Source: Dyadobacter jiangsuensis
Lineage (GTDB): Bacteria; Bacteroidota; Bacteroidia; Cytophagales; Spirosomataceae
Length of the DNA stretch: 64,000 nucleotides
Direction of reading: 5' to 3'
Assembly (NCBI RefSeq): GCF_003014695.1
Contig: NZ_PYAS01000008.1
Span: 1-64,000 of the forward strand
Under the pieces are notes generated by a model. It was not told the origin of the DNA, searched no databases, and saw only the letters and a list, made by a program, of their open reading frames with translations. Both the position numbers and the translations under genes were made by a program. Numbering within the stretch: position 1 is the stretch's first letter; the number at the start of each line of letters is the position of its first letter. Positions 23,732 to 32,948 of the stretch are shown piece by piece.

Positions 23732-24991
23732 TTATGAGGCCGCGCCTGCATTTGTCCGCTTTCTGATCAGCAAAAGGATCATTACACAAACAAACATCAA
23801 AACACCGGCAAACTGGAAAATCTGGCCGAGGTCAACCTGCATGTCACGCAAAACCCCGCCTGCATACAAACCAATCCCGCCGATCACGCAGGCAAAAAAA
23901 TTGAGCACGCCGTAACCGGTTGCACGATAGCGCGGGTCGGCGGTCAGGCATAGAATGGGCATCAGGTTCGCGTCGCTGAACATACGGGTGAGCCCATACA
24001 CCATAAACATGACGATCGCCAGCGGCAGTACCGAGGTATTGCTCGCGATAAATATGCTCGGCGCCGCAATGCATAGTCCGATCACGGGTATGAGGAATTT
24101 CGAATTGGCACTCCCTTTTGCAAACCGATCGGATAAAAAGCCGCCTAGGATTACTCCGGCGATGGAAGCGGGATAAAGATAACCCGTGGCATAAAGCCCG
24201 GCCATGCCCTGCGACAAGTTGAAATGCTCTTTGTAGTAAGTTGGCATCCATCCCATCACCATCCAGCCGATAATCCCCAGCAAAGACCAGAAAACAACGA
24301 GCAGTATAAACGACCACTGACCAAAAAGACTGCGGAGTGCCTGAAAAAATTCGATTTTCGGCTCGTCCGCTTTTTCCTCCGCTTGATTGCTTTCCGGCGC
24401 GTCGCGCAGTAGCCAGAGTAATACAAAGGAATACCCGATCCCTACCAGCCCGAATACGCTGAAAGGTGCTGTCCAGTCATGGTCTTCCGCTATCCAACCG
24501 CCGACAAATCCCAGGCTTTGTCCCACCATTACCCCGGCAATATGAATGCCTGATGCGAGGGAGCGCGTGGTGGTTTTGTGATAATCGACGATCAGTGCTA
24601 CTGCTGCGGGAAGATAGCAGGCTTCACTTACACCCATTAAAATGCGCGTCGCCACCAGTTGCTCAAAGGTTGTTACATAAGAGGTGAGCCAGGTCACCGC
24701 GGACCAAACAAACAAGCTGCCTATGATCACCCGGCTCCGGTTGAAATGGTCGGCCAGGTAGCCTGCAAAGGGGCTTAGAATACCATACACCCACAAAAAC
24801 ACGGAAGTCAGCAACCCGAACTGTGCATCGGACATTGGCATTGCCTCGATGATCGAAGTTCTCATAGTGGTGATCATCGTGCGGTCGAGGTAGTTGAGAC
24901 AGCCTACAAAACATAATAAAATAACAATCCGCCACGCCCCTGAAGGCAATGTATACTCAGCTTTTAATGGTGCGGCCTCGACTGTGGACAT
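23732..24991 (-). CDS. MFS transporter (anion:cation symporter type)
   Basis: The 419-residue protein (start at 24991, MSTVEAAPLK; a longer frame is possible) has about 12 membrane segments. The signature of the MFS ACS family is visible: CLNYLDRTMITT in TM1, GYLADHFNRSRVIIG between TM2 and TM3, and RILMGVSEACYLPAA in TM4. Such carriers take up hexuronates, glucarate, phthalate or related organic acids with protons. It should import the product of the sialidase-like enzymes across the inner membrane. It is encoded in the SusC-started operon between two BNR protein genes. Confidence 0.88.
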   Translation of the reverse strand: MSTVEAAPLKAEYTLPSGAWRIVILLCFVGCLNYLDRTMITTMRTSIIEAMPMSDAQFGLLTSVFLWVYGILSPFAGYLADHFNRSRVIIGSLFVWSAVTWLTSYVTTFEQLVATRILMGVSEACYLPAAVALIVDYHKTTTRSLASGIHIAGVMVGQSLGFVGGWIAEDHDWTAPFSVFGLVGIGYSFVLLWLLRDAPESNQAEEKADEPKIEFFQALRSLFGQWSFILLVVFWSLLGIIGWMVMGWMPTYYKEHFNLSQGMAGLYATGYLYPASIAGVILGGFLSDRFAKGSANSKFLIPVIGLCIAAPSIFIASNTSVLPLAIVMFMVYGLTRMFSDANLMPILCLTADPRYRATGYGVLNFFACVIGGIGLYAGGVLRDMQVDLGQIFQFAGVLMFVCVMILLLIRKRTNAGAAS

Positions 24992-25057
24992 AGGGAAGTG
25001 GGTTTGTTGAGAAAGAAGCAAATACCGATTGAATGCATGCACCGCTTAACGCCCGGT

Positions 25058-26104
25058 TTACAGGTCTTTCAAAGGGATTTGGGTCTGATAGATAATCGCT
25101 TTGCCTTCGTGGCTGGAATAATAGGCCACGTACAACTGTTTTTTTTCTACAATCAGCCCCGGATAGCTGCTATCGCCGTTGCTCAGCAACTTCATGGTTT
25201 TTAACACTTTACCTTCCAGGTCTGTCACGTGCAATGCGGTAGAAGCTTCTTTCCCTTCATGCAATCGGGAGCCTATGATCAGTCTGTCGCTGCCCAGGAA
25301 CTGGAAATTCGGGCCGCCGAGCCGGACGGTCAGCTTGTTGTACTTCCATTGGTTATAGGGAAAGTCACTTACTGCCAGTACGCCCATCTGGTCACCGGTT
25401 TCGCGCCTTACCAGCACATACATTTTGTCATTTTTATCAAAACGGATCGTCGATTCGTTGGGACTTCCGTCCAGGTCAAACCCGGGTACATTTTCGTAGT
25501 ACTTACCGTCTTTGGTTTTGAGCAGCCGGGCCGACATCGTGCGGACCCCCTTTCCGTCGACGGTCTTGTAATCGGCCGTGTACATGATCCCGTACCCTAC
25601 CCCGCTGTGCCAGGTAATCCGCCAGATCCAGTCCAGCGCGGGCGTAATTTCTTTGCTGAAAGTCGTTTTTTCGGGCTCTGAAAAATGGGTTCCCGATTTA
25701 TCTGAGATAGAAACGTAGGGTGCCAGCGTGAGATACCTTCCGTCTTTGAAGATACCCGCGGCGACGATGGCCATTAGGGTGCCATCCGGCCGCACAGACA
25801 GCCTGGCTTCGCGCACATCCTCGGCGTCCATGTCAAACAAGGCCACCGATTCCCAATCCTTTCTGTTTTTCGACCTCACGATCCTTACTTTTCCATTGTT
25901 CTCATTCCCGACGTGGTTCGCACCTTCCCTGAAAGTGATATAGAAATAATCCTTGAACTGAACCAGATCAGGAAAAGCGTTGTGCGGCTCTTTGTCCCAA
26001 ACCCGGGTGACCCGGATCGAATCGGCCGGAAGTCCTGTACCCGCAAATGCGAAGCTAGTGGCTGTCAAAATCAAGACCAGTAAATACCATTTTATTCTAA
26101 TCAT
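25058..26104 (-). CDS. Secreted BNR/sialidase-like protein 3
   Basis: A 348-residue protein with a signal peptide (MIRIKWYLLVLILTATSFAF). The fold seems a beta-propeller: HNAFPDLVQFKDYFYITFRE, REARLSVRPDGTLMAI and LGSDRLIIGSRLH are propeller-like strands with conserved Arg residues. Asp boxes are weak here (SKNRKDW, TKDGKYY). It is therefore a divergent member of the sialidase superfamily and may have a different substrate or only bind it. It follows the PhyH gene by 33 bp in the operon. Confidence 0.75.
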   Translation of the reverse strand: MIRIKWYLLVLILTATSFAFAGTGLPADSIRVTRVWDKEPHNAFPDLVQFKDYFYITFREGANHVGNENNGKVRIVRSKNRKDWESVALFDMDAEDVREARLSVRPDGTLMAIVAAGIFKDGRYLTLAPYVSISDKSGTHFSEPEKTTFSKEITPALDWIWRITWHSGVGYGIMYTADYKTVDGKGVRTMSARLLKTKDGKYYENVPGFDLDGSPNESTIRFDKNDKMYVLVRRETGDQMGVLAVSDFPYNQWKYNKLTVRLGGPNFQFLGSDRLIIGSRLHEGKEASTALHVTDLEGKVLKTMKLLSNGDSSYPGLIVEKKQLYVAYYSSHEGKAIIYQTQIPLKDL

Positions 26105-26137
26105 TCCTGATAAATTTAAAACTGAATAGAGATCAAT

Positions 26138-26902
26138 TCACTCTGACACCAACTCGCCTCTTTCGCGCATTTCCTGCCGCAATTGTGCCTGATAGGCCGC
26201 CTTGGCCTCTACGTCTTCCTGCGCCGACGCGCCGAAGTAGATAAACCCCAGCGCCTTCCGAGTACGGTCGGTCGTTTGATTACCGTCGGCGCGGTGGATG
26301 GTCAGCGAGTCATGGATCAGCAGGTCGCCCGGTCTGGCGGGGAATGCGATCTCATTTTCAAGATCCTCCGGCAAGCCGAAATCCGTGATTCCCTGCGAGA
26401 AGCCGAGGGTCTGTGTTCTCCCGTGCCGGCGCATTCCCAATTTATGTGATCCCCGTACGTAACGCACACAACCGTTGGCCTCGTCCACGTCTTCCAGGGC
26501 CATCCACATCGTCACCGCCTTGGCGGGTTTGAGCATGAAGTAGTAGCCGTCCTGGTGCGGAGGGGTAGGCTTTCCGATTTTCGGAGGTTTGTTAAAATAC
26601 TCCAGAATCTTCGGCACTACGGTGTCTTCCAGCAGCTCCCCCGCGATCCGGCTGAACTTACTGTCATTCAGCATTGGCGCGAAATAGGGCGCATGGTCAG
26701 ACACGTGCATAATCTGCTTTAACGTGGCGGGATCGTTTTTGTCTTCGTAAAAGACATCGCTCACAGGAAGTCCGGGAACCGTATTTTCGATAAAATCTTC
26801 CAGTCTGCGGTTCACTTCCGCCACTTCCTCCTCTGAAAGGAATCCAGGCAGAAAGACATAGCCGTCTTCTTCAAATTTTCTTTTGATCAATCTAAAATCC
26901 AT
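26138..26902 (-). CDS. Phytanoyl-CoA dioxygenase family protein
   Basis: A 254-residue Fe(II)/2-oxoglutarate oxygenase. The iron facial triad is visible as H116 and D118 (PPHQDGYYF) with H203 (SLTIHRADGN), and an Arg a few residues later (TDRTRKALGF) that would bind 2-oxoglutarate. Such proteins hydroxylate lipids, sugars or amino acids; bacterial members of catabolic operons act on diverse small molecules. It is encoded directly after SusD, before the sialidase-like genes, so it probably modifies the imported compound. It looks cytoplasmic: no leader. Confidence 0.9.
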   Translation of the reverse strand: MDFRLIKRKFEEDGYVFLPGFLSEEEVAEVNRRLEDFIENTVPGLPVSDVFYEDKNDPATLKQIMHVSDHAPYFAPMLNDSKFSRIAGELLEDTVVPKILEYFNKPPKIGKPTPPHQDGYYFMLKPAKAVTMWMALEDVDEANGCVRYVRGSHKLGMRRHGRTQTLGFSQGITDFGLPEDLENEIAFPARPGDLLIHDSLTIHRADGNQTTDRTRKALGFIYFGASAQEDVEAKAAYQAQLRQEMRERGELVSE

Positions 26903-26943
26903 TTTTCACTATATTTAAAATGAATGCAATCAATGCTCAAAGG

Positions 26944-28422
26944 CTAATTATAGCCCGGATTTTGCTTCACTTTCGGTTCAAGGCTCAATACCGTATTCGC
27001 GATCGGGAACAATAGCAAATGGTCCTGTCCTTTTCGAGCCTTCAGATTCGGCACCAAATCGAACACTTGGCCGAAGCGTACCAGGTCCCACCATCTTTTT
27101 CCTTCGTATAGCAATTCGTAAAGCCTTTCTTTCAAAATCGCATCATCGTTCGCCTGTTTCGCCCCTTTTACAAAAACGTGTTTGCTGTAATTTGCTCCAT
27201 AAGCCCGCTGGCGCACTTTGTTAATTTCTTCGGTAGGATCCTGGTCCAGCGCATTTTTAGCCTCTGCTTTGAGCAATATGACGTCCGCGTAGCGGTAAAG
27301 CACAATATCGCTCAGAAAGAGTCTCGTGCCGCCCGTCAGCAACCCTCGGCCTTTCATAGACAGAGTCGTGTAAAAGGTTGGTTTACCCTCCGCATCATAG
27401 GTGAAAATTTCGTGGAAGGAGGCTTTTTTCCGTGTGTCGTCTTCGGTAAACTGGTTACGAACAAGCGAAGTGACCACAAGCAGCCCCTGGCCGCCGCCCA
27501 CCGGCTGGATTAATGCCTTGGTAGCAGCATCGATATTTGCGGGTATCGCGCTATCAATAATCCAGTGGAGCCAAAACTGGTTATTCGAGGCACCGTCCAG
27601 ATCCTGATATCGGATCGTCATGATGGTTTCCTTATTACCCTTGTTGGCATATTCGAACAGGTCTGCGTAATTCGGCAGGAGCGAAACATCCGCCTTTTCT
27701 ACTTCTGCGATTGCGGCCAGTGCCTTCGTGAAATCGGCCGCGCCGCCGTTCATTCTTTTGCCTGTCCATAAGTGCACATCCGCTTTCAGGGTATTTACCG
27801 CTGCGCGGGACCATTTAGAGCGGCCGGCTGCAAAATTATTGTCGGGAAAAAGAGTGAGCGCCATCTCAATATCGCTTTTGATCAGCGCAAACACTTCTGC
27901 CTGGGGTGCGCGCTCCTTGATCGTTACTTCCGCGCCGGACGTTTCGGTTGGCTCCGTCCGGATGATCAGGTCCCCCCAGGTCCGCGTCATCACGAAATAG
28001 GTGTATGCCCGCATACTGTACGCCTGCGCCAGTATGCTGTTCTTCACCGCCTCCGACTTGAATGTAATGCCTGGAACATATTTAATGATCAGGTTTGCAG
28101 AGTTGATAGTGGCATAAAAGCCGCTCCAATCGGGATGGTGAGGCTGGTCGCCGCTGAGCTCGTTCAGAAAAAGATCGTTCCGTCCGCTACCGTATATGCC
28201 GCCTTCAAAAACCTCGCTCCGCTGTTCGCCTAGAGTGTAAATCGCGCCGGAAACGTTCCGGAGGTTTACATACATACCATTCAATGCCCCTTCCGCATCC
28301 TCCTGCGTTTTCCAGAAAGAATTGGTGGTGATAACGCTGACAGGTGCCACGTCCAGAACATCACAGGAAGCTCCGCAAAAACACACAAGCAGGGTAAAGA
28401 GTATAAGTCTCAGTTTTTTCAT
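26944..28422 (-). CDS. SusD/RagB family outer-membrane lipoprotein
   Basis: The start at 28422 follows the SusC stop by 13 bp, with an AGGAAA-like site just before it, and gives the lipoprotein signal MKKLRLILFTLLVCFCGASC. The 492-residue protein has the SusD/RagB features NSFWKTQEDAEGALNGMYVN near the N-terminus, SMRAYTYFVMTRTWGDLII (TPR region) and ERLYELLYEGKRWWDLVRFG near the end. It should sit on the SusC transporter as a lid and bind the ligand. The ligand is unknown but must relate to the sialidase-like enzymes encoded downstream. Confidence 0.95.
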   Translation of the reverse strand: MKKLRLILFTLLVCFCGASCDVLDVAPVSVITTNSFWKTQEDAEGALNGMYVNLRNVSGAIYTLGEQRSEVFEGGIYGSGRNDLFLNELSGDQPHHPDWSGFYATINSANLIIKYVPGITFKSEAVKNSILAQAYSMRAYTYFVMTRTWGDLIIRTEPTETSGAEVTIKERAPQAEVFALIKSDIEMALTLFPDNNFAAGRSKWSRAAVNTLKADVHLWTGKRMNGGAADFTKALAAIAEVEKADVSLLPNYADLFEYANKGNKETIMTIRYQDLDGASNNQFWLHWIIDSAIPANIDAATKALIQPVGGGQGLLVVTSLVRNQFTEDDTRKKASFHEIFTYDAEGKPTFYTTLSMKGRGLLTGGTRLFLSDIVLYRYADVILLKAEAKNALDQDPTEEINKVRQRAYGANYSKHVFVKGAKQANDDAILKERLYELLYEGKRWWDLVRFGQVFDLVPNLKARKGQDHLLLFPIANTVLSLEPKVKQNPGYN

Positions 28423-28435
28423 AATTTCCTGATTA

Positions 28436-31400
28436 TCAAAATGAAATATTGGCCCCGAAAATGATGTTTTTAGGCATTGCATAACGCCCATCGTCGACGC
28501 CGCCCTCTTCCGGGTTCAGGCCGAGGTATTTGGTGAAGTAGTGAATATTGTTGGCGGTTACGTTGAATCTCAAACTGGCCAGTTTCAGCTTGTTCAATAT
28601 CTTCGACGGTACGGAGTAGCTCAGCGTTACCTCGCGAATGGCCAGAAAGTCGCCGGATTCATTGTACATCGAGTTGCCTGAGGTGGTGACCCCGTCGAAC
28701 AGGTTACGCTGAACCCTCTCGCCGCCCCAATACGATCTGGGCATATCAGTAATATCACCCTGCTTTTTCCAGGAGCGCTCTACCATTCGCTGAGTCAGGT
28801 TGCCGTCCGAATACATATTTCCGTCCAGGAACATCCTGCCCCAGTTGAAGATCGTGTGGCCGGTGGTATAGTCAAGCCGCACATAAAAATTGAAATTCTT
28901 ATAGCTCAATGTATTCGACAACCCTCCCGTCCACAGGGGATAGGCATTCCCCATATACCTTTTGTCCCGCGAATCGATTATGCCGTTCTTGTCCGCATCG
29001 TAATATTCAACGTCCCCCCCGTACTGGGTTTTATCCGCACCTACGATGTAGGAAGCGATCGGACCGTTTTTCGCATCTTCATCGGTGGGATAAATGCGCA
29101 CTTGTTTTCTATCATACATTTCCCCCAGCTTCTGGCCTTCCTGAATTCCCCCTTTCCAGGCATAATCCTGGCGCGCATCGTCCCATATCAGCACACCGCC
29201 GACACGGTTATTCTCCACCCCGTTATAGGGCAATTTCAATACTTTATTCTTCGTTTTGGAAGCATTGAAAGCCACACTCCACTGAAAGGGAGAATTGGCG
29301 GGAAGTACGCGTGCGCCGAGCTCAATCTCAAAACCCTTGTTTTCAAGTGTGCCCAGGTTGGTAAGCACACTGGCAAATCCCGTAGACTGCGGCAAAGGAA
29401 GGCTTGTCAGTAGGTTGCTTGTTACGCGCCGGTAATAGTCCACGATCAGGGTAAGCCGGTTGTCCAGGAAACCGAGGTCTGCACCTATATCGAAAGTCTT
29501 AGACTGTTCCCATTTCAAATCCTTGTTCGGAATGACTGTATTCTGGATTGCGGCAGCGCCTCCATATCTGGATCCCACGCCGTAGGCACCTTGGGCGGTA
29601 AAATCCCCCAATCCGCTGATATTTCCATTTTCACCATAACTACCTCTCAGTTTCATTTGAGAAACGCCGCGGGAGATTCCGGCCCAAAAATCTTCCTTGT
29701 GCATGTTCCAGCCTAAGGAAACTCCGGGGAAAAAGCCCCACTTATGCGACTCCCCCAAATTGGACGCACCATCGTAGCGCATATTCAACGTCAACAGGTA
29801 TTTCGTCTGATAATTGTAATTGGCACTCGCGAAATACCCCAGGATACGCTGGTCGCTGATGGAACTGCTGACTGCCGTTGCTTCCGCAGAAGCATTCAGG
29901 GTCGGGATCAGGTCGGTCGAGGCCCCTCTTCCGCTGGCGCTCAGACTGGAATTGGTACGTCCGAAATAGGATATCCCTGCCCTTGCGTCGAGGTTATGGT
30001 CCTTGAATGACTTGGTGTATGCAAAAACACCATCCGCCTGGGTTTGGCGCCACCTGGAACTGGTTGCGGAGGCTGCACGTGCATCCACAAACGCAAGCGG
30101 CCCGTTCCAGAATCCCGGCTGAAACGTATATCCATCTCCATTGACATTATAAAGTGACACTTGCGGTTCAAACGATAAACCGGGCAGGATATTCCAGCGC
30201 GAACCCAGCGTCACCGTCAGCTTTTCATTTGAATTCTCGGCCTTCCTGGTATTCATCTGGTATTCCGGGTTTCCGATACCGTTGTTGGTACCGGGAGCCA
30301 AAGTACCGTCCTCAAACCTGTATTTAGCCGTCGGCGCCAGACCGGCGTTTCGATAGAACGTAACCGCGGTGGAACCGTAGGGTGTGTTCGTTGAAGACCT
30401 TGAAAAAATCACTTTTGAAAATACAGTGAGGTTTTTCTTCACCTGGATATCCCCGTTCAGATTAAAGCTGAGGCGGTCGTATTTCGTCGTGATTACGGTC
30501 CCATCGGCAGTCATATACCCCACCCCTGCATTAAAGGATCCTTTTTCGGTACCACCGGAAACGGACAGGTTGTGGTTATGGGAAATGCCCGTCTGGTAAT
30601 TCAATGCCTGGAAATCGGTGTCCTGGAAGATCAGTGTCTTGGTGGGATCTGCTGGATCCGGCATGCTCTGCCAGCCTTCCTTCAACTTATGTTCGTTCGC
30701 AGGTGTCAGGTATTGGGTTGTAAATGCGGTGTTATTGGTCAGGTCATTCCCTGTTCCGTAACCCATAGGCAAGGTCAGCCTCGAAGTATAATCTCCGAAC
30801 TTCGCAGCCCCAAAAACACCTAGCCTGTTGATCGTCAGATAATCCCGTGCATTGGCAAGCTCGAACATTTTACCGGGCTTGGAGGTAGTCAGGTCATAGG
30901 AATAACTGACCCTCGTCTGCCCTGACCTGCCCGTTTTGGTGGTGATGATTACCACCCCGTTCGATCCCCTGGCCCCATAAATTGCGGTGGAAGCCGCATC
31001 TTTTAATACCTGCATGGAAGCGATATCATCCGAATTGATATCATTCATATCGGTCCGGATCACCCCGTCGATGATGTATAGCGGACTGGCCCCATTGGGG
31101 TTGTTGATAGAGGTTCCTCCCCGTACGATCACGCGCGGAGCCGCGCCGGGCTGTCCGGATGTACTTTGGACCCGCACGCCGGACACGGTACCCTGTAAAG
31201 CCGAGGCCGCATTGGCAAAAGGAACATTTTCAAGCACCTTCGTGTCGAGTTTCGAGATAGACGTTGTCAACGTTTCGCGCGACTGCACCCCGTATCCCGT
31301 CACCAGCACTTCCTGCAACACCGCCACGTCTGCCTTCAATGTCACATTAACCTCCGAGCTATTACCTATCGGGATCTCCTGACTCTGGTAACCTATAAAG

Positions 31401-31648
31401 GAGAATATCAGGGAAGATCCGGGGGCGGCGCTTACGGTATAATTTCCATCCACATCTGTGCTGGCGCCGGTAGTGGTTCCTTTCACCTGAATATTCACGC
31501 CCGGCAGTGCTTCGTTATTTTCGTCAACAATTTTCCCCGAAACCCGAACTGCCGTTTGAGAGAGAGCAGCAGGTACACAAAAGCAAATCAATAAAAATAA
31601 TAAACAGGGCTTCCGGTGAAAGAGATGTAGTAATATTTTCTTTTGCAT
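28436..31648 (-). CDS. SusC/RagA TonB-dependent outer-membrane transporter
   Basis: The start at 31648 gives MQKKILLHLFHRKPCLLFLL, a natural signal peptide; a frame to 31690 has no leader-like start. The 1070-residue protein has the CarboxypepD_reg-like domain (SGKIVDENNEALPGVNIQVK), the TonB box region, a plug (GTVSGVRVQSTSGQPG, YGARGSNGVVIITTK) and a beta-barrel ending in IFGANISF. There is no N-terminal STN domain, so it is not coupled to an anti-sigma factor; the AraC-type regulator is the likely switch. It opens the longest unit of the island and pairs with the SusD gene that follows. Confidence 0.95.
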   Translation of the reverse strand: MQKKILLHLFHRKPCLLFLLICFCVPAALSQTAVRVSGKIVDENNEALPGVNIQVKGTTTGASTDVDGNYTVSAAPGSSLIFSFIGYQSQEIPIGNSSEVNVTLKADVAVLQEVLVTGYGVQSRETLTTSISKLDTKVLENVPFANAASALQGTVSGVRVQSTSGQPGAAPRVIVRGGTSINNPNGASPLYIIDGVIRTDMNDINSDDIASMQVLKDAASTAIYGARGSNGVVIITTKTGRSGQTRVSYSYDLTTSKPGKMFELANARDYLTINRLGVFGAAKFGDYTSRLTLPMGYGTGNDLTNNTAFTTQYLTPANEHKLKEGWQSMPDPADPTKTLIFQDTDFQALNYQTGISHNHNLSVSGGTEKGSFNAGVGYMTADGTVITTKYDRLSFNLNGDIQVKKNLTVFSKVIFSRSSTNTPYGSTAVTFYRNAGLAPTAKYRFEDGTLAPGTNNGIGNPEYQMNTRKAENSNEKLTVTLGSRWNILPGLSFEPQVSLYNVNGDGYTFQPGFWNGPLAFVDARAASATSSRWRQTQADGVFAYTKSFKDHNLDARAGISYFGRTNSSLSASGRGASTDLIPTLNASAEATAVSSSISDQRILGYFASANYNYQTKYLLTLNMRYDGASNLGESHKWGFFPGVSLGWNMHKEDFWAGISRGVSQMKLRGSYGENGNISGLGDFTAQGAYGVGSRYGGAAAIQNTVIPNKDLKWEQSKTFDIGADLGFLDNRLTLIVDYYRRVTSNLLTSLPLPQSTGFASVLTNLGTLENKGFEIELGARVLPANSPFQWSVAFNASKTKNKVLKLPYNGVENNRVGGVLIWDDARQDYAWKGGIQEGQKLGEMYDRKQVRIYPTDEDAKNGPIASYIVGADKTQYGGDVEYYDADKNGIIDSRDKRYMGNAYPLWTGGLSNTLSYKNFNFYVRLDYTTGHTIFNWGRMFLDGNMYSDGNLTQRMVERSWKKQGDITDMPRSYWGGERVQRNLFDGVTTSGNSMYNESGDFLAIREVTLSYSVPSKILNKLKLASLRFNVTANNIHYFTKYLGLNPEEGGVDDGRYAMPKNIIFGANISF

Positions 31649-31715
31649 AGCATTGAGCTTAGAAGGTTTGGCATGAACTAACAAATCCAAAATTAGATTT
31701 TGCCATTACCTCGAT

Positions 31716-31746
31716 CCTCTACTTTTGTTTGCTTTTGTAATACTAT
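31716..31746 (-). promoter_or_regulatory. Bipartite operator copy D (upstream of susC operon)
   Basis: On the minus strand: ATAGTATTA, an 11-bp spacer, then AAAAGTAGAGG, ending 67 bp before the SusC start. It is the most divergent copy in the first half but matches the others at the distal ATAGTAT and proximal AAAAGTAG blocks. Confidence 0.65.
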
Positions 31747-31823
31747 TTTTCAGCCGCCCGGTTCGAAGCACTTTTCATTGGTTCAGAGTGGAATAGGAAG
31801 TCGGTACAAAACAAAAAGAGGCA

Positions 31824-32021
31824 ATGGGTCAATGCATCTCGCCACGATATAAGAGAGCAGCAATAGCGGCAACTAAAGATGAAGAACTCTGCAAGTATCT
31901 TGCCAGCATGGACATCTTACGCGTTGGAAAACGCAGGGAAATACAACTTGCATTGAAGATGTTAGGAAATATCTGCTATGAGTCACAAGGACAATATGAC
32001 CCGAATCAAAATAGTCCATAA
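31824..32021 (+). pseudogene. Short remnant upstream of nucleotidyltransferase relic
   Basis: A 65-codon frame whose end (LGNICYESQGQYDPNQNSP) overlaps the start of the decayed nucleotidyltransferase gene. It reads like the C-terminal end of a small partner protein; the N-terminal part has no family I can name. It may be a decayed first gene of the pair, or not a gene. Confidence 0.3.
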
Positions 32022-32640
32022 TACGCTAGGAGAACTTGCCAACGGCTCTTTTGTAGGCGGTGCGACGGTATCGCTTTGCACTGACCGGATGCTGACGAGG
32101 TTCGTCCGACAGATGATGTCGATATTTTGATCGAGTTAACAGGACACGTCGACTATGCCGCACTAGAATAGCAGCTGCGCAGCAAGGGCTTTTAAATGAC
32201 CTAGAATCTGGAGTGATTTACGGATATAAAATAAAGGCGTGACCGTCGATGTAATGCGAGCGTCAGAGACAATCCTGGGCTTTACCAACCGATGTAAAGG
32301 GCAGGAGTTCAAAACGGGATGAGTGTGAATCTTCACGAAAGTACTGCAACCCATACTTTCGGCCTGTCTACTTTTGGCCTCAAAGATCGAAGCTTTTGAA
32401 AGCCGCGGAAGAAATGATGAACGTTGGAGTACCGAATTTGAAGACATCATTTTTCTGTTAAACAACCAGTCACCCATTTGGCTTGAAGTGCGAGAGAGCG
32501 GAGAGCCGGTCGTGAGCTATCTCCGGGACGAAATAAAAGCTCTCCTAGAAATAAGTATCCGGATGAATAGATCGGGTGCCATCTTGAATTCTCAGAACCA
32601 TGGGGGGAGCTTATTATTGGATCACTTTCGGAACTTATAA
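31978..32640 (+). pseudogene. Decayed nucleotidyltransferase-like gene
   Basis: From the ATG at 31978 the reading is LGELANGSFVGGATVSLCTDRML, then a frameshift near 32095 shifts to VRPTDDVDILIELTGHVDYAALE, the GGxxxxL...DVD pattern of polymerase-beta-type nucleotidyltransferases. A stop (TAG, about 32169) follows, more frame breaks occur, and the end is open again as KIEAFESRGRNDERWSTEFE with DIIFLLNN (to 32640). This pattern matches AbiEii-like or related transferase proteins. The broken state is visible, although sequence errors could produce some of the frameshifts. Confidence 0.6.
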
Positions 32641-32768
32641 CCTTTACAACGATTTATAATTTGCACGAAAAATTGTAACTTCGGGGAATCAATTGCCAAT
32701 CACAAATCAGGTGAGCAATTCGGGAGCAGGCAAAAATCAGCTTTCCAAATAACTCATTATAAGCAAGT

Positions 32769-32800
32769 TGAGAGACAGTTCAAATCTCTTCCTCTCTGCA
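32769..32800 (+). other. tRNA 3'-end-like relic, possible attachment site
   Basis: The segment GACAGTTCAAATCTCTT followed by CCTCTCTGCA looks like a T-arm (loop TTCAAAT) and acceptor 3' strand of a tRNA, but the T-stem has a mismatch and no matching 5' half is seen upstream. Such partial copies often mark the end of an integrated element. No integrase gene is visible. Confidence 0.3.
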
Positions 32801-32804
32801 AAAT

Positions 32805-32834
32805 GCCTCTGCTGGTAACAGCAGGGGCGTTTTT
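32805..32834 (+). terminator. Rho-independent terminator-like hairpin
   Basis: GCCTCTGCTG and CAGCAGGGGC pair (one wobble) around a 4-nt loop, followed by T5. It lies directly after the tRNA-like segment, as expected for the terminator of a former tRNA gene. Confidence 0.6.
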
Positions 32835-32948
32835 CGTTTACGGGACAATTGGCGGGACAAATTTATTTTCCGAGCTGATGAAAGATTATACACACCTGTC
32901 CAAATCTGAAGAATTACATTGATGGGCAGAATTACATCCACGATACCC

